A DNA stretch of 64,000 bases from Trileptium ribeirensis (Eukaryota > Nematoda > Enoplea > Enoplida > Thoracostomopsidae): contig JASANE010030337.1 in NCBI GenBank assembly GCA_030248225.1, forward strand, positions 1-64,000, given 5' to 3'. Every line of letters begins with the position of its first letter. Position 1 is the first letter of the stretch. Under the pieces are notes generated by a model. It did no database searches, had not been told where the DNA came from, and saw only the letters and a program-made list of their open reading frames with translations. The position numbers and the translations under genes were made by a program. Positions 35,942-48,399 of the stretch are shown here, piece after piece.

Positions 35942-37552
35942 ATTCCAATAAGCAATTGGGCTGAAAAATATAAAATTTGGAAAATTAGAATTAGAAAAAT
36001 AGAAAAAAACGGGTCAAATTTGGTACTGTTGAACCCGTGAAGCTGCGCTGAGCACTAATATATAAAATTGTTTTTAAGAAAATGGAAAATTCGAATTCTC
36101 CTTGGCGAGTCAGCGCCTATACGACAGTTTCAACTGTGACCGACCTGACGGTCCAAGCACAGTTGTATGTTCCAGCCAAAATTTCACCTCGCTATAACAA
36201 ACTGTTATCTACATGGCCATTTTATATGCTATGCATTTAGAACCGACAATTACTGCTTGAAAGAAAATTTTTAATTCCAAGTCCTGATATTACTAACGCC
36301 ATGCACATAATTCTCGGTATTTTTCGACAGAATTTAACACTTCATAGATTATTGTGAACATTACAGTATTTATTGAACTCCTTCACGGCAGATATTACGG
36401 TGATTAAAGTGTTTAAAATGTTGGGTTGTAGAAGCGTAGAGCAAAGTTTTAGTTTAATGTTTCCTATTAAAATGGTTTCACAATCACAGCACTTTCTATC
36501 GTTTTCGATTAATACCCCGAAACAAATTCTAGGCTCTTAGTTACATTGGGGGTTGGACCAGGTAAAAAGTTGTTGCTCATAAAAGGTGTATCCACGGATG
36601 TGCTTCTCGTTTACATTGATTTTTCTTCCCTATTCTTTGGCTTGTACTGCACAATGAAACGATGAAATGTGCATTAGAATTTATCTCTAGATTAGGTCAG
36701 CAGTCATCTTTGAAGGATAATAGCGACGGCGTAATCGACAAGGATGAACAAACGCTATTGAATATGTTATATTTTTATTTTTGCAAGCTCATAATTTTAA
36801 ATTAACATACTGTAGACTGTCGACGTGCTACAAATGTTGGTATTTGCTACTTAAACATCGCACCTCGGGCACGAATCAGCGTACACAATTTACAAAATTT
36901 GTGAACAAATTTAAAACCTTTCGGTTGTGACTATATGTAGTCCTAAATGCGGACGAAAAGAGGAGATAAAACATACGCGGAGTGTTTCAGTTATATTTTT
37001 CTTCTGGAAAACGGGTAACAGCAGTTTTCATCATTTGCCGTTTAGATCGATCTCAAAATTCCAGGATCTTAGCCAGAACGGTATGCAAGCCCTAGATGAA
37101 CAAATTGCTGCCTCTCAGTCTTACAAATCACCTACATTGCTTAGTTTTCAAATGTTTGAGAAATAAATTGAAAACAGCAAATTTAGGCAAGGCAACAAAG
37201 CAAGGATCAGTACCCTATCACACAAGCGCCAAACCGTTGGACTATTACGACAACAGTTTACGTCCGTTCAAATGTTTTATGTATATATCCCGAAATATAA
37301 TTCAATATAATAATTTTTTTATGGTACAGAAGAATTTGCATGCGTTGCATCAGAAAGTTTTTTTAACATATAATACCTAAATTACGTTAAAATTTGACGC
37401 ATGTCATAGCGAAATGTAGTTGCACAACGACTGACAGACAACGTATAACGAAAATTGTACTTATGATTATTATTAGGCCAAATATATCTTGCTGAACCTG
37501 GTTGAGCTGCAAAATTATAAAGAGAAAGATAATCCTTCGTGATAATTCTTAC

Positions 37553-37662
37553 CGGACGTGTAAACAGCCGCAACAGCAGCGATATCGTCTCGCTTCCGAG
37601 TCAAAACTATCTTCAGTAACACAGTAGTCGGGTTCCACGATGTTTGCCGGATAGAGTACCAT
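37553..37662 (-). CDS. LAPTM-like protein, first coding exon
   Basis: A minus-strand exon from acceptor TTTCCGCAG (exon start 37679) to donor CG|GTAAGA. Translation most simply starts at the ATG at 37662: MVLYPANIVEPDYCVTEDSF then DSEARRYRCCCGCLHVR. It ends with CG, and A from the next exon completes an Arg codon, leading into VGALIIAV. The CCCGCLHVR run before helix 1 is the LAPTM-like cue. The exon is also open upstream of the ATG, so an earlier coding exon in phase 1 is possible. Confidence 0.6.
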
Positions 37663-37755
37663 AAAATTCTCCTTTTTGACTGCGGAAATTGGAGAGTATG
37701 TTGATATTGTATATATATGATTACTGATATTCACAAACTGTGATATAAAAATTGC

Positions 37756-38020
37756 GGGTCTTTTGGGCTATACCCCTAGCCCGAAAACGGTAAATTTTGA
37801 AAATACACCGATAATTTTGATACTATTTGACTCAACTCAACGAGGCGGTTTTGAAAATATATATTCATGTAGGCCGGTTTTATGAAAAAATAATTTTTCG
37901 ATCTTTTTTTGGGTTCCCCGTGGTCCCCCTTGGTTCCCAAAATTTTGCAAAAAAAATTTCTCGATAATTGTATAATTTTACATACCATATTTCGGGCTGG
38001 GAGTATAGCCAACAAGTCCC
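37756..38020. mobile_element. TIR element (MITE-like)
   Basis: The left end GGGTCTTTTGGGCTATACC and the inverse of the right end (GGGACTTGTTGGCTATACT) match, and pairing continues through AGCCCGAAA. Flanks share AAAATT, a possible but weak target duplication. The 265-bp element has no ORF; a diverged relative lies at 34500-34690. Confidence 0.6.
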
Positions 38021-38670
38021 AAAATTTTAAGCTATGTATGTCAAATATAAAACCATATTAATGTTGAAATGAAAATTTTGGTTTAGTGTCCGGATAATTA
38101 TTATGTACACGTAATTTTTGCACCGTGGCTTGTCGTGCATTCAGAGATTTGTATGCATGGGTTTGACAAGTTCAAATGAGTGGCGATAGCACGAGTTTGA
38201 AATAGTAAGTTGTATAGCTCTGCGTACAAACATTTAAACGATTGGGTAGCCGCAATACTACTAAATTGTGACCTAGTTGTAGCACATTTGTATAATAAAT
38301 TTGGGCAATATGGACACTTCTAACCTTACCTATATTATATGCATGCCAGCGATTTTGTCAAATATGAACACTAACTGTACCTAATATGGCCACGTTGTTT
38401 TTCATATGGACATGCAGTGTGTTTAATTTGGACACTTTATCATTAAATCTAGAAACTCGGATTTATCCGCCGCGTCGAAGTAAAAGGTATTCCACCTATA
38501 CATTTTTTCCAGAATGGGTCGTTTGAATGTCTACTCGTGACTCTTTTAACGAAAACTTATGTTTCACAGTTGACTTTTTAACATTGAGAACATTTTCTAA
38601 ATTGTTGTATTAATTTCTGAGTTTGCTTACAGTCCACCTTGACCATTGTTCAATCAATGATTTTTGTCAA
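38021..38670. other. Intergenic stretch
   Basis: AT-rich; TATGGACA / TTTGGACAC phrases recur at about 38308-38432 but no gene or defined repeat is visible. Confidence 0.4.
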
Positions 38671-39120
38671 TCAATGACCCAAACGTCTAACTTCATTAAA
38701 ACAGTTTTGGCAGAAAATGTTTATTGCCACACCGCATGTTTCCTCAAGTGCCAATGAGCAACCTTCAATACACTGCAACCACTGACGCCTACGAATGTCT
38801 TCGTGATAAAAGACGGCGCAGGTTGCACACTTCCATTCCTGCCGTTTCCCATATTTCGCCTTCCCCACCTTCGCTTTCTTGCTCGTTCTTGGCTTATCAT
38901 GCGTCGCATTAAGAACATCTTTCGGCTCTCGCCTTCGTACTAGTCGTTCAGCAACCGCCACGCTGTTACTACCAACTGGCTCAAAGAAGTCTGCGAAAGA
39001 CGTAATCTTACTGCTGCGACTGCATCCCAGATAAAATGGTAGATGTTTGTCCATTTTCCGTGAAAACATTTGCAGATGTTGCCCTTCCATAACCACATAT
39101 CTTGAAGGAGTCTGCAACAC
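38671..39120 (-). CDS. Zinc-finger C-terminal fragment, probably from a pogo/Tigger-type transposase-like protein
   Basis: A 149-codon minus-strand ORF. Its second half has a basic linker (RTSKKAKVGKAKYGKRQEW) followed by KCATCAVFYHEDIRRR, QWLQCIEGCSLALEETCGV and FCQNCFNEV. The pattern C-x2-C, Y-x-ED, W-x-QC-x3-C, E-x2-C, C-x2-C is that of the PHD-like finger often found at the C-terminus of pogo/jerky-type DDE proteins, though the usual His ligand is not visible. No DDE core, CENP-B-like helix or start region is nearby, so it may be a relic or a single exon. No poly(A) signal is evident. Confidence 0.45.
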   Translation of the reverse strand: MLQTPSRYVVMEGQHLQMFSRKMDKHLPFYLGCSRSSKITSFADFFEPVGSNSVAVAERLVRRREPKDVLNATHDKPRTSKKAKVGKAKYGKRQEWKCATCAVFYHEDIRRRQWLQCIEGCSLALEETCGVAINIFCQNCFNEVRRLGH

Positions 39121-39744
39121 CGTTGAACTCCAAAAATTTTCGGCAAATTGTGGCGTTTCGCTGATTTATTTATTTTACTGTTTGCTAGACCTAGCACCAT
39201 CTAACAAAACTATACATAAAATTTAAAAACTAAGTGGTATTTTTTCATGTTGCGAGAGGTAGGTCAGTAATTTGTTGGATAACAGAAGTTTGAATTGGCT
39301 TATCGCAATCAAACTCAGTTTAATTGCAGAAAAGCAATCGAGCTGTATTGTGTTAACTTCTTTTTGCAATCGGTTAAGCTTCTGTAGTTCAGGACCTGAT
39401 TTTCTGCAATTTTTTTCTCAAAAGTATGCATTTTACGCGAGTGTCCATATTAACCAAATTTACTATATATTATATGTGCTATGTTACATACAAATATGTC
39501 TGTCCACACTTTGAGGATCAAGGGTAAACACTAATGACATACATTAAGTCACTATTTATATAATTGCATCGCGTTTTATGCGAATTTCACTATGAATAAA
39601 ATACTAAGAGTGAAGCATAGTTTGAATTCGGGTTGTATAATGTAGTGATTGATACAATCAGTTAATAGTGGGCCTTAGTTTTGATATATATGACACTTAC
39701 ATGTTATGCCTGAATTTGTGCAGGCTAATTGCCTATAAATTCAG

Positions 39745-39860
39745 GAATGGAAGGTGGGTCTGTGGGTCATGGGTCGAGGGTCGCGTTTTTGATGGGTAAC
39801 CTTGGGTCGTGTGTCAGACACAGTGGGTCTTTGTTCACATTGTCATGGGTCCAGTCAGAG
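39745..39860 (+). repeat. GGGTC-rich degenerate tandem repeat
   Basis: GGGTC or close variants occur about ten times in 115 bp (TGGGTCTGTGGGTCATGGG, CGAGGGTCGCG, CTTGGGTCGTG and so on). It is a local low-complexity tract. Confidence 0.55.
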
Positions 39861-42059
39861 AGAAATAAATACTCAAAATTTGAAGCCAACAACAAACTTT
39901 TTACTAAAAACTAAAAATCCAGGTCAACTTTAACTGTGTTTTGCAACCAAAAATTAAAGTCTGCGCATTTTGCCACATTAATCCGCATAATTTCAACCCA
40001 ACGCGTTAAAGTTTGTGAATTTGGTTACGTTAGTTCATATTTTAACGCAATAATGTGCATATTTTTGCTACAGTGCGAAAATGTTTAATTTTCACATGGG
40101 ATTTTTACGCGGAATTTTGGTAATTTTTTAGTAATCCTACATTTGATTCAAGAATTACAATTTATCCTAAATAATTAGGCTTTAACGATAATTGAAAAAA
40201 GAGAAACAAAAGAAAACAAGCAAAACCACAATCAGAATCCTTCCGCAAAGCAATTCCCAACTGCCGTTGGGTCTTTAGTGCACTAAATTCGAGAAAAATA
40301 GCTACTTTTGTACCAAATCCGGAGCGTTATAAAATGATGTATAACCCATTATGCTATTTTGCTGCAAAGATATACTCACATAGTTGTGCCTTTTGCTACT
40401 TTTGGCTGTGTCTAAGCTGAGGTTTGCGACGCCGGTGGTCCAAACGAATTTCTGCTCGTTTATGAATATAAACTTGTGGCTACTAATGGGATTTTATTGC
40501 ATAGCTGCGGCTCAGGATTCTGCTTGTGGTTTTGCTTGATGTTTTTCCATTTTTATTTTCTTTTTCAATAATCATTAAAGTCCAACAGTTTGTACGCTAA
40601 TTGGGAACTCGCGGTCATACGCGATTATTATGTTATAAATTTACCCTTATACTAGTCGTCACATGATTATAGTGTAGCAACTCAAAGAAAGTCACTTTGA
40701 TCGCCGGCGTTGCAAATCTTAGGTTGGACATAGCCGAAAGTAGTAAAAGGGACAATTACATGATCATATCTTCGCGGCAAAATAGCATAATACGTTATGT
40801 TTCTTTTCGAAAAAGCTGTGGATTTGGTTCGAAATTTGCGTATTTTTTGCACAATTTAGTGTACCAAAGGCCCAAAGATAGTTGGGAATTACTAGCTGGT
40901 AAAAAACGACGTTAAACAGTGAGTGTGAATATTCTTCGCATATTGACCATTTCAGTGTTCTAAATTTAGCTGGTTGAACTTTGTTCGAAGTCCTAAAAAC
41001 TCTATTGCACATCATTTTCAATAAAGACAACATTACGGCAATTTTCAGCACATATTAGAACCATTGAACCCTTTATTTCTTCCTCCAGTGAGCAAAAATA
41101 CGGAAACTTTCGAAATTTATAAATCACAGCATGCAACAGAAAGGTCTGTTTCATGTGTTATATTTCACGCGCTAGTCACACAGCACTGCCACAAAGAATA
41201 CATATTTAGCACACTCGAAATCCTATAAACCCGTTGTAACTTTCCACGCACAACTGGAAAAAACAAAAAAATTTGACATTTTCAAATTTAACCAGCAGCC
41301 CCGTCCTGCAGGATTAGTAGCAACCCCAATGTAGATTTTAGAAACTATAAAACCAACGTGGGTTAAGACTTGAATATCTCTATAAGCCATAGGTGTCGAC
41401 GGTCCGTCGGGTTTAAGGGATAGAGGGTGCGGAGTCTTCACGGAGGGGTAGTTTTTGGAATATATAGGGAATCAAAGTTTTTCCCAATTCTTTGCTGGAA
41501 CTTCCCCCAATTTTTGTGAATATGCGAAAAAATTTTCTTAATTTTCCTTATTTTTGTCGGCTTTCACCCTGATTTTGTTATAGTAACGAAGCCATTGAGT
41601 AAAAATTTTTAAAAATTTCCTTTTTTGTGTTATATTTAAAGTTTGGTTGGTTTTCGATGAAAGGATTCTTACTAGTGGTCTTCATTTTTCGAACCGACGT
41701 CTGTGTCGGTTCTAAGTTGCAGTTTTGTCCACGACATCACTGCACAGTGCTAACACAAACCTTAATTCATCTTTCGACGCGCAATTGGATTACATTACCC
41801 ACCGAAAAAATGTGAAAATACATCAATTTAGTGATGACTTATAAGTAGCACAGACGGCAAAAACAATTTTAACGCAATTGAACGCTGTTGGAGCGATAAG
41901 CAAGTATACAGTGATAATTTAGCAAATTTAACGTATGCTCAATTACATTATAGAACCGTTGAGAACTATTTTTGAAGTATTAGGATTAAGGGTTAGGCAC
42001 CATTTTCACAAAAAAGCCTATGAAATCGTCTATGAAATCGACAAATTGTTGAAAACATA

Positions 42060-42800
42060 ATTTTGTTAGTTTTAAATTTGTGTGTTTTGTTTGTGAACAG
42101 TGTTACAAGGATGCATCGGTTGACATATGGTGGTGCAATAGCTCAGCGATGAAAACTATTTTAAACATGTTGTTCAACATTTGAAATCAAGAATTGTTAA
42201 ACTTATTCGTTTACACAAACGTATAAACAATAAAATTTCTTCGCGACCACAAAAGTATATTCTTAAGCAGATATTGTTCGCGAACACAAACGTAGTTCTT
42301 AAATATATTTATTTTTGTATAGGTTATTTTGTCATAGAGAAATACGCAGGCGACATCACTATGAGCATATATGATGAAAATCACCAAGCATATGTTGGCG
42401 AACATTTGCTTTTTAAAATTAAAGTTGCGTTGGCAATAATGACTTATTAATCGCGCTCGCGCTGTGTTTGAATCTACAATTTATTAGTGAACATTTTATG
42501 GGTGAAATTGTTCGTGAACAAGCTCATATCGTATTCGAATATGATTCAAGGTCAATAATTTAATGATTGTACAAATCTGTTGAAAATTTTAAATATAAAA
42601 ACTGTTTGTCCGCGAATACTTGAACATTTACAGAAAATTTAACTAGTTTTGTGAACAAAAATTTGTTCAATTATATTTGAGATGGCAATGTTCGTAAATG
42701 CAGAAAACTAATAATTTAACCGCGTTCGTTATGGCGAACAAGAGAATCCTGAATTAGTCACAGTTCTAATTAGCCATGCACCGTTTTCTATGAACAAGAA
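42060..42800. repeat. Cluster of GTTCGCGAAC-like palindromes
   Basis: GTTCGCGAACA, GTTCGTGAACA, TTTGTGAACA, GGCGAACA and related words recur at least ten times on both strands with irregular spacing. It may be an eroded satellite or a binding-site cluster; no gene is visible. Confidence 0.4.
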
Positions 42801-44004
42801 ATCGTCAACACTTTGTTCCGAGACAGTAAGTAATTTCTGGCAGGTGAATTCCACTTTGTCCAATTCTGGTTAACGAAAAACCGTGCCAAATACCTTGTCT
42901 GTTCCGTAACAATGGTTTTCGATTCCACATCGGCTTTGATAAAACAGGATGGCCAACGGTATCATTTTATGTTTAGCCGCGCATTAAGTTTTCCTCCCAC
43001 CTCCCAGCGTATCGCGCCAAGTTTCCTCTTCGAATAAACATATAGTGTTTTGTCTTTTAAAAATTTATGTATGGTATACTGAAATTCCATGTTCTTTTGG
43101 ATTTTGACAATATATAGTTTTAAACATCATAATAGTGTATATTATGATTACAAAGGTTTAAAATATATGTGGGATATGCGTAATACAACTATTAAACCCA
43201 TGAAAAAATTTGTTTTTTCTACTGCAAGCATCCTCACAATGTACTGTTGAAATAGAACAAACTAAAATATTTAATGTTTAGTTTCGTTATAAATCTGTCT
43301 GGAAAGCTGAAAAACATCACTATCGGCTGGTAAACGGATTTCGGCGATGTGATACACTGACTCCATTGTGATTTAATGCGTAAATAAAAAGTACAACTAG
43401 CTGTCGGACAAAATGCTATATCTTTGCCTAAATCCACTAAAATCAGCCTCTAAAACTCAAGAATGATTACGTATATATATACAACACAACAGTTATCAAA
43501 ATCAAAGTATTTTGATAAATGTAGCTTAAAATAATAGCTGTAAACCGCTACAGCTGTAACCGCGAGGTTATCAATGCTTATTGTTTGTGGACAGCAATAA
43601 ATACGTGGTAACTATGGCAACATTTTCGGATTAATGCATACCAGGGAAAATAATGTTGTTTTGTAATCTGGTAAGGTACCAAAATTGCTGATAACATATC
43701 GCTCAACCTAAAATACAGGGAGCAAAAGTAAGAGTAACCTAGATTACTGTATTCCATGTCATTTCATATATATATTTGACGCTCCTAGTATAATTGCAAT
43801 GGCACGAAAAGATACAGACGGTAGTCATTTGTATTTTACATTAGTCATGATCACTACATGAATATTGACTTAGGTCCTCTCACAAATGCAGGAGTCTTTT
43901 CATAGAAACCTCAAACATGAGTAAAATGATTGACAACTACAGCTAGCAACTGAGAACGTTCTATTAATATTAAACGCAATCGTCATGGCGCTTTTATTCA
44001 TGGC

Positions 44005-44206
44005 CAATGTAACCTTTAGAGGAGGAAGTAAAATACCTGCTGTGCCGTTCTCGACATAGTAAGCTTAAATCTCAGTCTTAGCCTAAGCTAAGGTCCCTAC
44101 ATGAGCTATGTACTAAGCCTAAGTCATGTGGCTCCCGCCCACGAACCCTCGCTCTAAGCTGTTCTTTTTTGTAACATTATAACGTCCGGCCCCTAAAGGT
44201 AACATG
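44005..44206 (+). mobile_element. MITE family A, copy 2
   Basis: Same layout as copy 1: left end AATGTAACCTTTAGAGG, TGCCGTTCTCGACATAGTAA, CCTAAGCTAAGGTCCCTACA, ACTAAGCCTAAG, CTAAGCTGTTCTTTTTTGTAA, right end CGGCCCCTAAAGGTAACATG. The ends are inverted repeats of one another. Confidence 0.72.
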
Positions 44207-44416
44207 TGCCATCGAAATCCCCTGTTGTTGAAATGATATATTCTATAACTTGTTGTTGCAGTGCAGTCAGCAAGTATGCAGGTCCGTAAATTTTTGCCAC
44301 TAAAACTCAGGACATCAGCGTGGGCTTATTTTAATTTATAGATCTCCACAAGAAACAATATTTATCAGAGTCCCAGTTACAGATGTGACCGAGAATGACC
44401 CGTTTCCGTATTTGTT

Positions 44417-46098
44417 AGAAGCAGGGATGGCATGGAAATGGAAATTTCGATGGAAATGGAATCGAATGGGTTCAGTAGGTTAGCATTTATATGCTAGGCA
44501 TTGAGCTAAGAGTCACCGTGAACAAACGAGTGAAAAACCTTGACAATTATACACAGCATAAATAAACTTTACCTTCAATACTACAAAAACACAACAAATT
44601 CTTGTTAAATCAGTCGTTCCTAGTAGAACTGATTCTGTCTAGAATTGATTCAATAATAGAATTTAATGATGGCATGTATTTTTAACATCTCACTGCACAC
44701 ATCTTACAATAGTTTCCGCGATATATATACAATGGTGCGTGGTGTAATTGCCGCGAAGTTTTAATGAAGTTTTAACTCATATATATGTACCCAAAGTTTG
44801 TTGGCTTAGAGGTGGAGGGGATGTTATGTCTTGTGTATTCAAAAAGATAACGTTCGAACACTTGATGGCTGTGTACCGACTGACTGAAACCGCATGCGAT
44901 GATCGTTGGTAAAGTTAAAAACGTGCATGAGGTCTTATTAACACATAGATAATTTATTGTAAAAATAGGTATTACTAGAGCTAGTAGCTTCTAGAAGGTA
45001 CCAAATATCAATTTTGTGACAGAACTCTTTAAGAACACAAGACCCAGCATAACAAAAGAACAAGAATTGAGTTCTAAAAAGTTAATGAGCCTTTATATCG
45101 GATGATACACCTGTGTACAAATAGAAAAATGCATCTAGAAGTATCTTTATTAGAAAAACGTGGTACTGGAAGAATGGTTTTCATAATATAGTACCATCAT
45201 GAAAAAATCAAGCCTATACAGATCAACATAAAAGGTTTACGGTGATCAGCGTTTCACTTGGATCACATAACCGCAGACCTTGAGAGAAAATTGATTAGGA
45301 GAACGACGCTTCCGACTTTATAGACCGCATAAAGCGTTTGTAGCGCGATGTGGTTGCTTGTTGGTTTATTTGTTCCGGCCGCGGTTTAAGTCAAAAATGT
45401 ATTAATTATTTATGTCCCAATTTTATTCCCAAACAGTCCAATCTATAAAGTATCAGATATGGCGTCATTGCATAGAAACATAGCTCAGCATTCTTGAGTC
45501 GTCCACGGCACTTCAGAAGACATAGATCGTAGATCGTAGGTGTAAAAAAATTGACTGGTGACGTTTCTAACCATAATGGACAACAAAGAAAGTATCGAGA
45601 AGTTTAGAACGGTGTATATATCTGGAATCCGAACACTCATGACGATGTTGACTTCGACTGGGTTTATGACAGAATTTTTAGCAAACATGTTGCATGCAAT
45701 TAAAAATACGACAAATTTTATATTTTTAACTCTATATTTCCAATACATGCTCTTCAGAAATAGTTTGAGAAAAATTTACAGATACTTAGATTTTGTAATA
45801 ACGAGTTTGATAGTTAGATTTCAGCAATATCACAGTGAACAATTGAAGAACTGTAAATCATTCAGTGACTGCACAGATGTCGATTAGCATCTCTGAAAAC
45901 TACGACAGTTGATGTCTCCATTTCTTTGATATGGACGCCTCGTTGCTTGAAATATTAAAAATTATTCAAATAGGTTATGCGTTTGTAAACTCAGATAAAA
46001 TTTCATCATCCCAGTTGATTCGTAGTAGCCCAGCTATATTTGCGTAAAAAATATGTCTGTTTTAATAATTATATATAACAGGCTGACAAAATATATAT
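44417..46098 (+). repeat. Tandem duplication, left copy (1,682 bp)
   Basis: Begins AGAAGCAGGGATGGCATGG and runs to ACAAAATATATAT, where the second copy starts at once. The copies differ by roughly fifteen substitutions plus small indels (one T in GTTGGTTTATTTG, a TATA in ATTATATATAACAGG), about 99% identity. The start resembles a transposon end (CAGGGATGG), but no matching opposite end is present. Confidence 0.93.
45558..45887 (+). CDS. Hypothetical 109-aa ORF in the left duplicate
   Basis: An ORF from MTFLTIMDNKESIEKFRTVY to SFSDCTDVD with a central hydrophobic or amphipathic part (TNFIFLTLYFQYMLFRNSLR). I do not recognise it and see no signal peptide, splice pairing or poly(A) signal. Its only support is that all 330 bases are unchanged in the second copy while the rest of the 1.68 kb unit has about fifteen differences. 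It could be non-coding. Confidence 0.25.
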   Translation: MTFLTIMDNKESIEKFRTVYISGIRTLMTMLTSTGFMTEFLANMLHAIKNTTNFIFLTLYFQYMLFRNSLRKIYRYLDFVITSLIVRFQQYHSEQLKNCKSFSDCTDVD

Positions 46099-47775
46099 AG
46101 AAGCAGGGATGGCATGGAAATGGAAATTTCGATGGAAATGGAATCGAATGGGTTCAGTAGGTTAGCATTTATATGCTAGGCATTGAGCTAAGAGTCACCG
46201 TGAACAAACGAGTGAAAAACCTTGACAATTATACACAGCATAAATAAACTTTACCTTCAATACTACAAAAACACAACAAATTCTTGTCAAATCAGTCGTT
46301 CCTAGTAGAACTGATTCTGTCTAGAATTGATTCAATAATAGAATTTAATGATGGCATGTATTTTTAACATCTCACTGCACACATCTTACAGTAGTTTCCG
46401 CGTTATATATACAATGGTGCGTGGTGTAATTGCCACGAAGTTTTAATGAAGTTTTAACTCATATATATGTACCCAAAGTTTGTTGGCTTAGAGGTGGAGG
46501 GGAAGTTATGTCTTGTGTAATCAAAAAGATAACGTTCGAACACTTGATGGCTGTGTACCGACTGACTGAAACCGCATGCGATGATCGTTGGTAAAGTTAA
46601 AAACGTGCATGAGGTCTTATTAACACATAGATAATTTATTGTAAAAATAGGTATTACTAGAGCTAGTAGCTTCTAGAAGGTACCAAATATCAATTTTGTG
46701 ACAGAACTCTTTAAGAACACAAGACCCAGCATAACAAAAGAACAAGAATTGAGTTCTAAAAAGTTAATGAGCCTTTATATCGGATGATACACCTGTGTAC
46801 AAATAGAAAAATGCATCTAGAAGTATCTTTATTAGAAAAACGTGGTACTGGAAGAATGGTTTTCATAATATAGTACCATCATGAAAAAATCAAGCCTATA
46901 CAGGTCAATATAAAAGGTTTACGGTGATCAGCGTTTCACTTGGATCACATAACCGCAGACCTTGAGAGAAAATTGATTGGGAGAACGATGCTTCCGACTT
47001 TATAGACCGCATAAAGCGTTTGTAGCGCGATGTGGTTGCTTGTTGGTTATTTGTTCCGGCCGCGGTTTAAGTCAAAAATGTATTAACTATTTATGTCCCA
47101 ATTTTATTCCCAAACAGTCCAATCTATAAAGTATCAGATATGGCGTCATTGCATAGAAACATAGCTCAGCATTCTTGAGTCGTCCACGGCACTTCAGAAG
47201 ACATAGATCGTAGATCGTAGGTGCAAAAAAATTGACTGGTGACGTTTCTAACCATAATGGACAACAAAGAAAGTATCGAGAAGTTTAGAACGGTGTATAT
47301 ATCTGGAATCCGAACACTCATGACGATGTTGACTTCGACTGGGTTTATGACAGAATTTTTAGCAAACATGTTGCATGCAATTAAAAATACGACAAATTTT
47401 ATATTTTTAACTCTATATTTCCAATACATGCTCTTCAGAAATAGTTTGAGAAAAATTTACAGATACTTAGATTTTGTAATAACGAGTTTGATAGTTAGAT
47501 TTCAGCAATATCACAGTGAACAATTGAAGAACTGTAAATCATTCAGTGACTGCACAGATGTCGATTAGCATCTCTGAAAACTACGACAGTTGATGTCTCC
47601 ATTTCTTTGATATGGACGCCTCGTTGCTTGGAATATTAAAAATTATTCAAATAGGTTATGCGTTTGTAAACTCAGATAAAATTTCATCATCCCAGTTGAT
47701 TCGTAGTAGCCCAGCTATATTTGCGTAAAAAATATGTCTGTTTTAATAATTATAACAGGCTGACAAAATATATAT
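46099..47775 (+). repeat. Tandem duplication, right copy (1,677 bp)
   Basis: The second copy starts at AGAAGCAGGGATGG and ends at ACAAAATATATATA before unique sequence (CCTAATAGATTTGC). It directly abuts the left copy without spacer, as expected from unequal exchange or replication slippage. Confidence 0.93.
47239..47568 (+). CDS. Hypothetical 109-aa ORF in the right duplicate
   Basis: Identical base for base to the ORF at 45558-45887. The opposite-strand ORF overlapping it has one amino-acid difference at the GTGTAAAA/GTGCAAAA site just upstream. The same caution applies: no family, no supporting signals. Confidence 0.25.
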   Translation: MTFLTIMDNKESIEKFRTVYISGIRTLMTMLTSTGFMTEFLANMLHAIKNTTNFIFLTLYFQYMLFRNSLRKIYRYLDFVITSLIVRFQQYHSEQLKNCKSFSDCTDVD

Positions 47776-48399
47776 ACCTAATAGATTTGCATACGAATTG
47801 TACCTATCGCATGAACACCTTCCCATATAGATAGACAATCCCACTATTCCCAACTACTATGTTGGTAGTTGGGCCTTACAATATTTAATTACGATAAATT
47901 CGATGATACTCATAACTCAACAATTGCTGGTTGAATCGATGCCGGCAAGGGCTCAAAATTTTTGTCTGGGCGCAAACTAGTGTGGTTTTGAGATTTTAGA
48001 TTCCCGTCTCCACATCGTGATTTATTGTCACTGAAAAACCTATTTTCAAAGTTTTACATTATAAAACTTCTGTTACCGAAAAGCAATATTTGGAACTCAT
48101 CAATTACCTACTTGTTCCTTCTACTACACACAAATCTCATAAACATCTTAAAAGCTAATACCAATGCAATATATTGTAACTATCGAGAAATGCCAATACG
48201 CCTAGCTAGCAACATTTGAAAAAAATTTATAAAAAACATCTAGGTATCTAAGACACCTTGTTGTGGACAGTGTGCCAGGCACGATGTGATGTACATAGGC
48301 TTTAAACGTTGGGGACATTATAACGTGAACGCGGCAAAAAATAAGCGGAAAGGGGATTACATATATAATCATAAATGCACGAGGTATGAGTTTTCAGAT
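47776..48399. other. Stretch right of the duplication
   Basis: AT-rich; the short palindrome CCCAACTACTATGTTGGTAGTTGGG lies near 47850. No gene seen. Confidence 0.4.

Larger units (their letters stand above)
31577..37552 (-). other. 6 kb intron of the LAPTM-like gene, rich in transposons
   Basis: The minus-strand donor is CG|GTAAGA at 37552-37551 and the acceptor is CAG at 31579-31577. It contains a hAT element with a nested MITE, a diverged TIR-repeat fragment, a GCTTAG-rich tract and one MITE, all listed separately. The rest (33673-34499, 35942-37552) shows no gene. Confidence 0.6.
39121..44004. other. Gene-poor stretch of about 4.9 kb
   Basis: No supportable gene. GGGTC repeats lie at 39745-39860 and a GTTCGCGAAC-rich tract at 42060-42800; both are listed separately. 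The rest is AT-rich without recognisable repeats. Confidence 0.45.
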
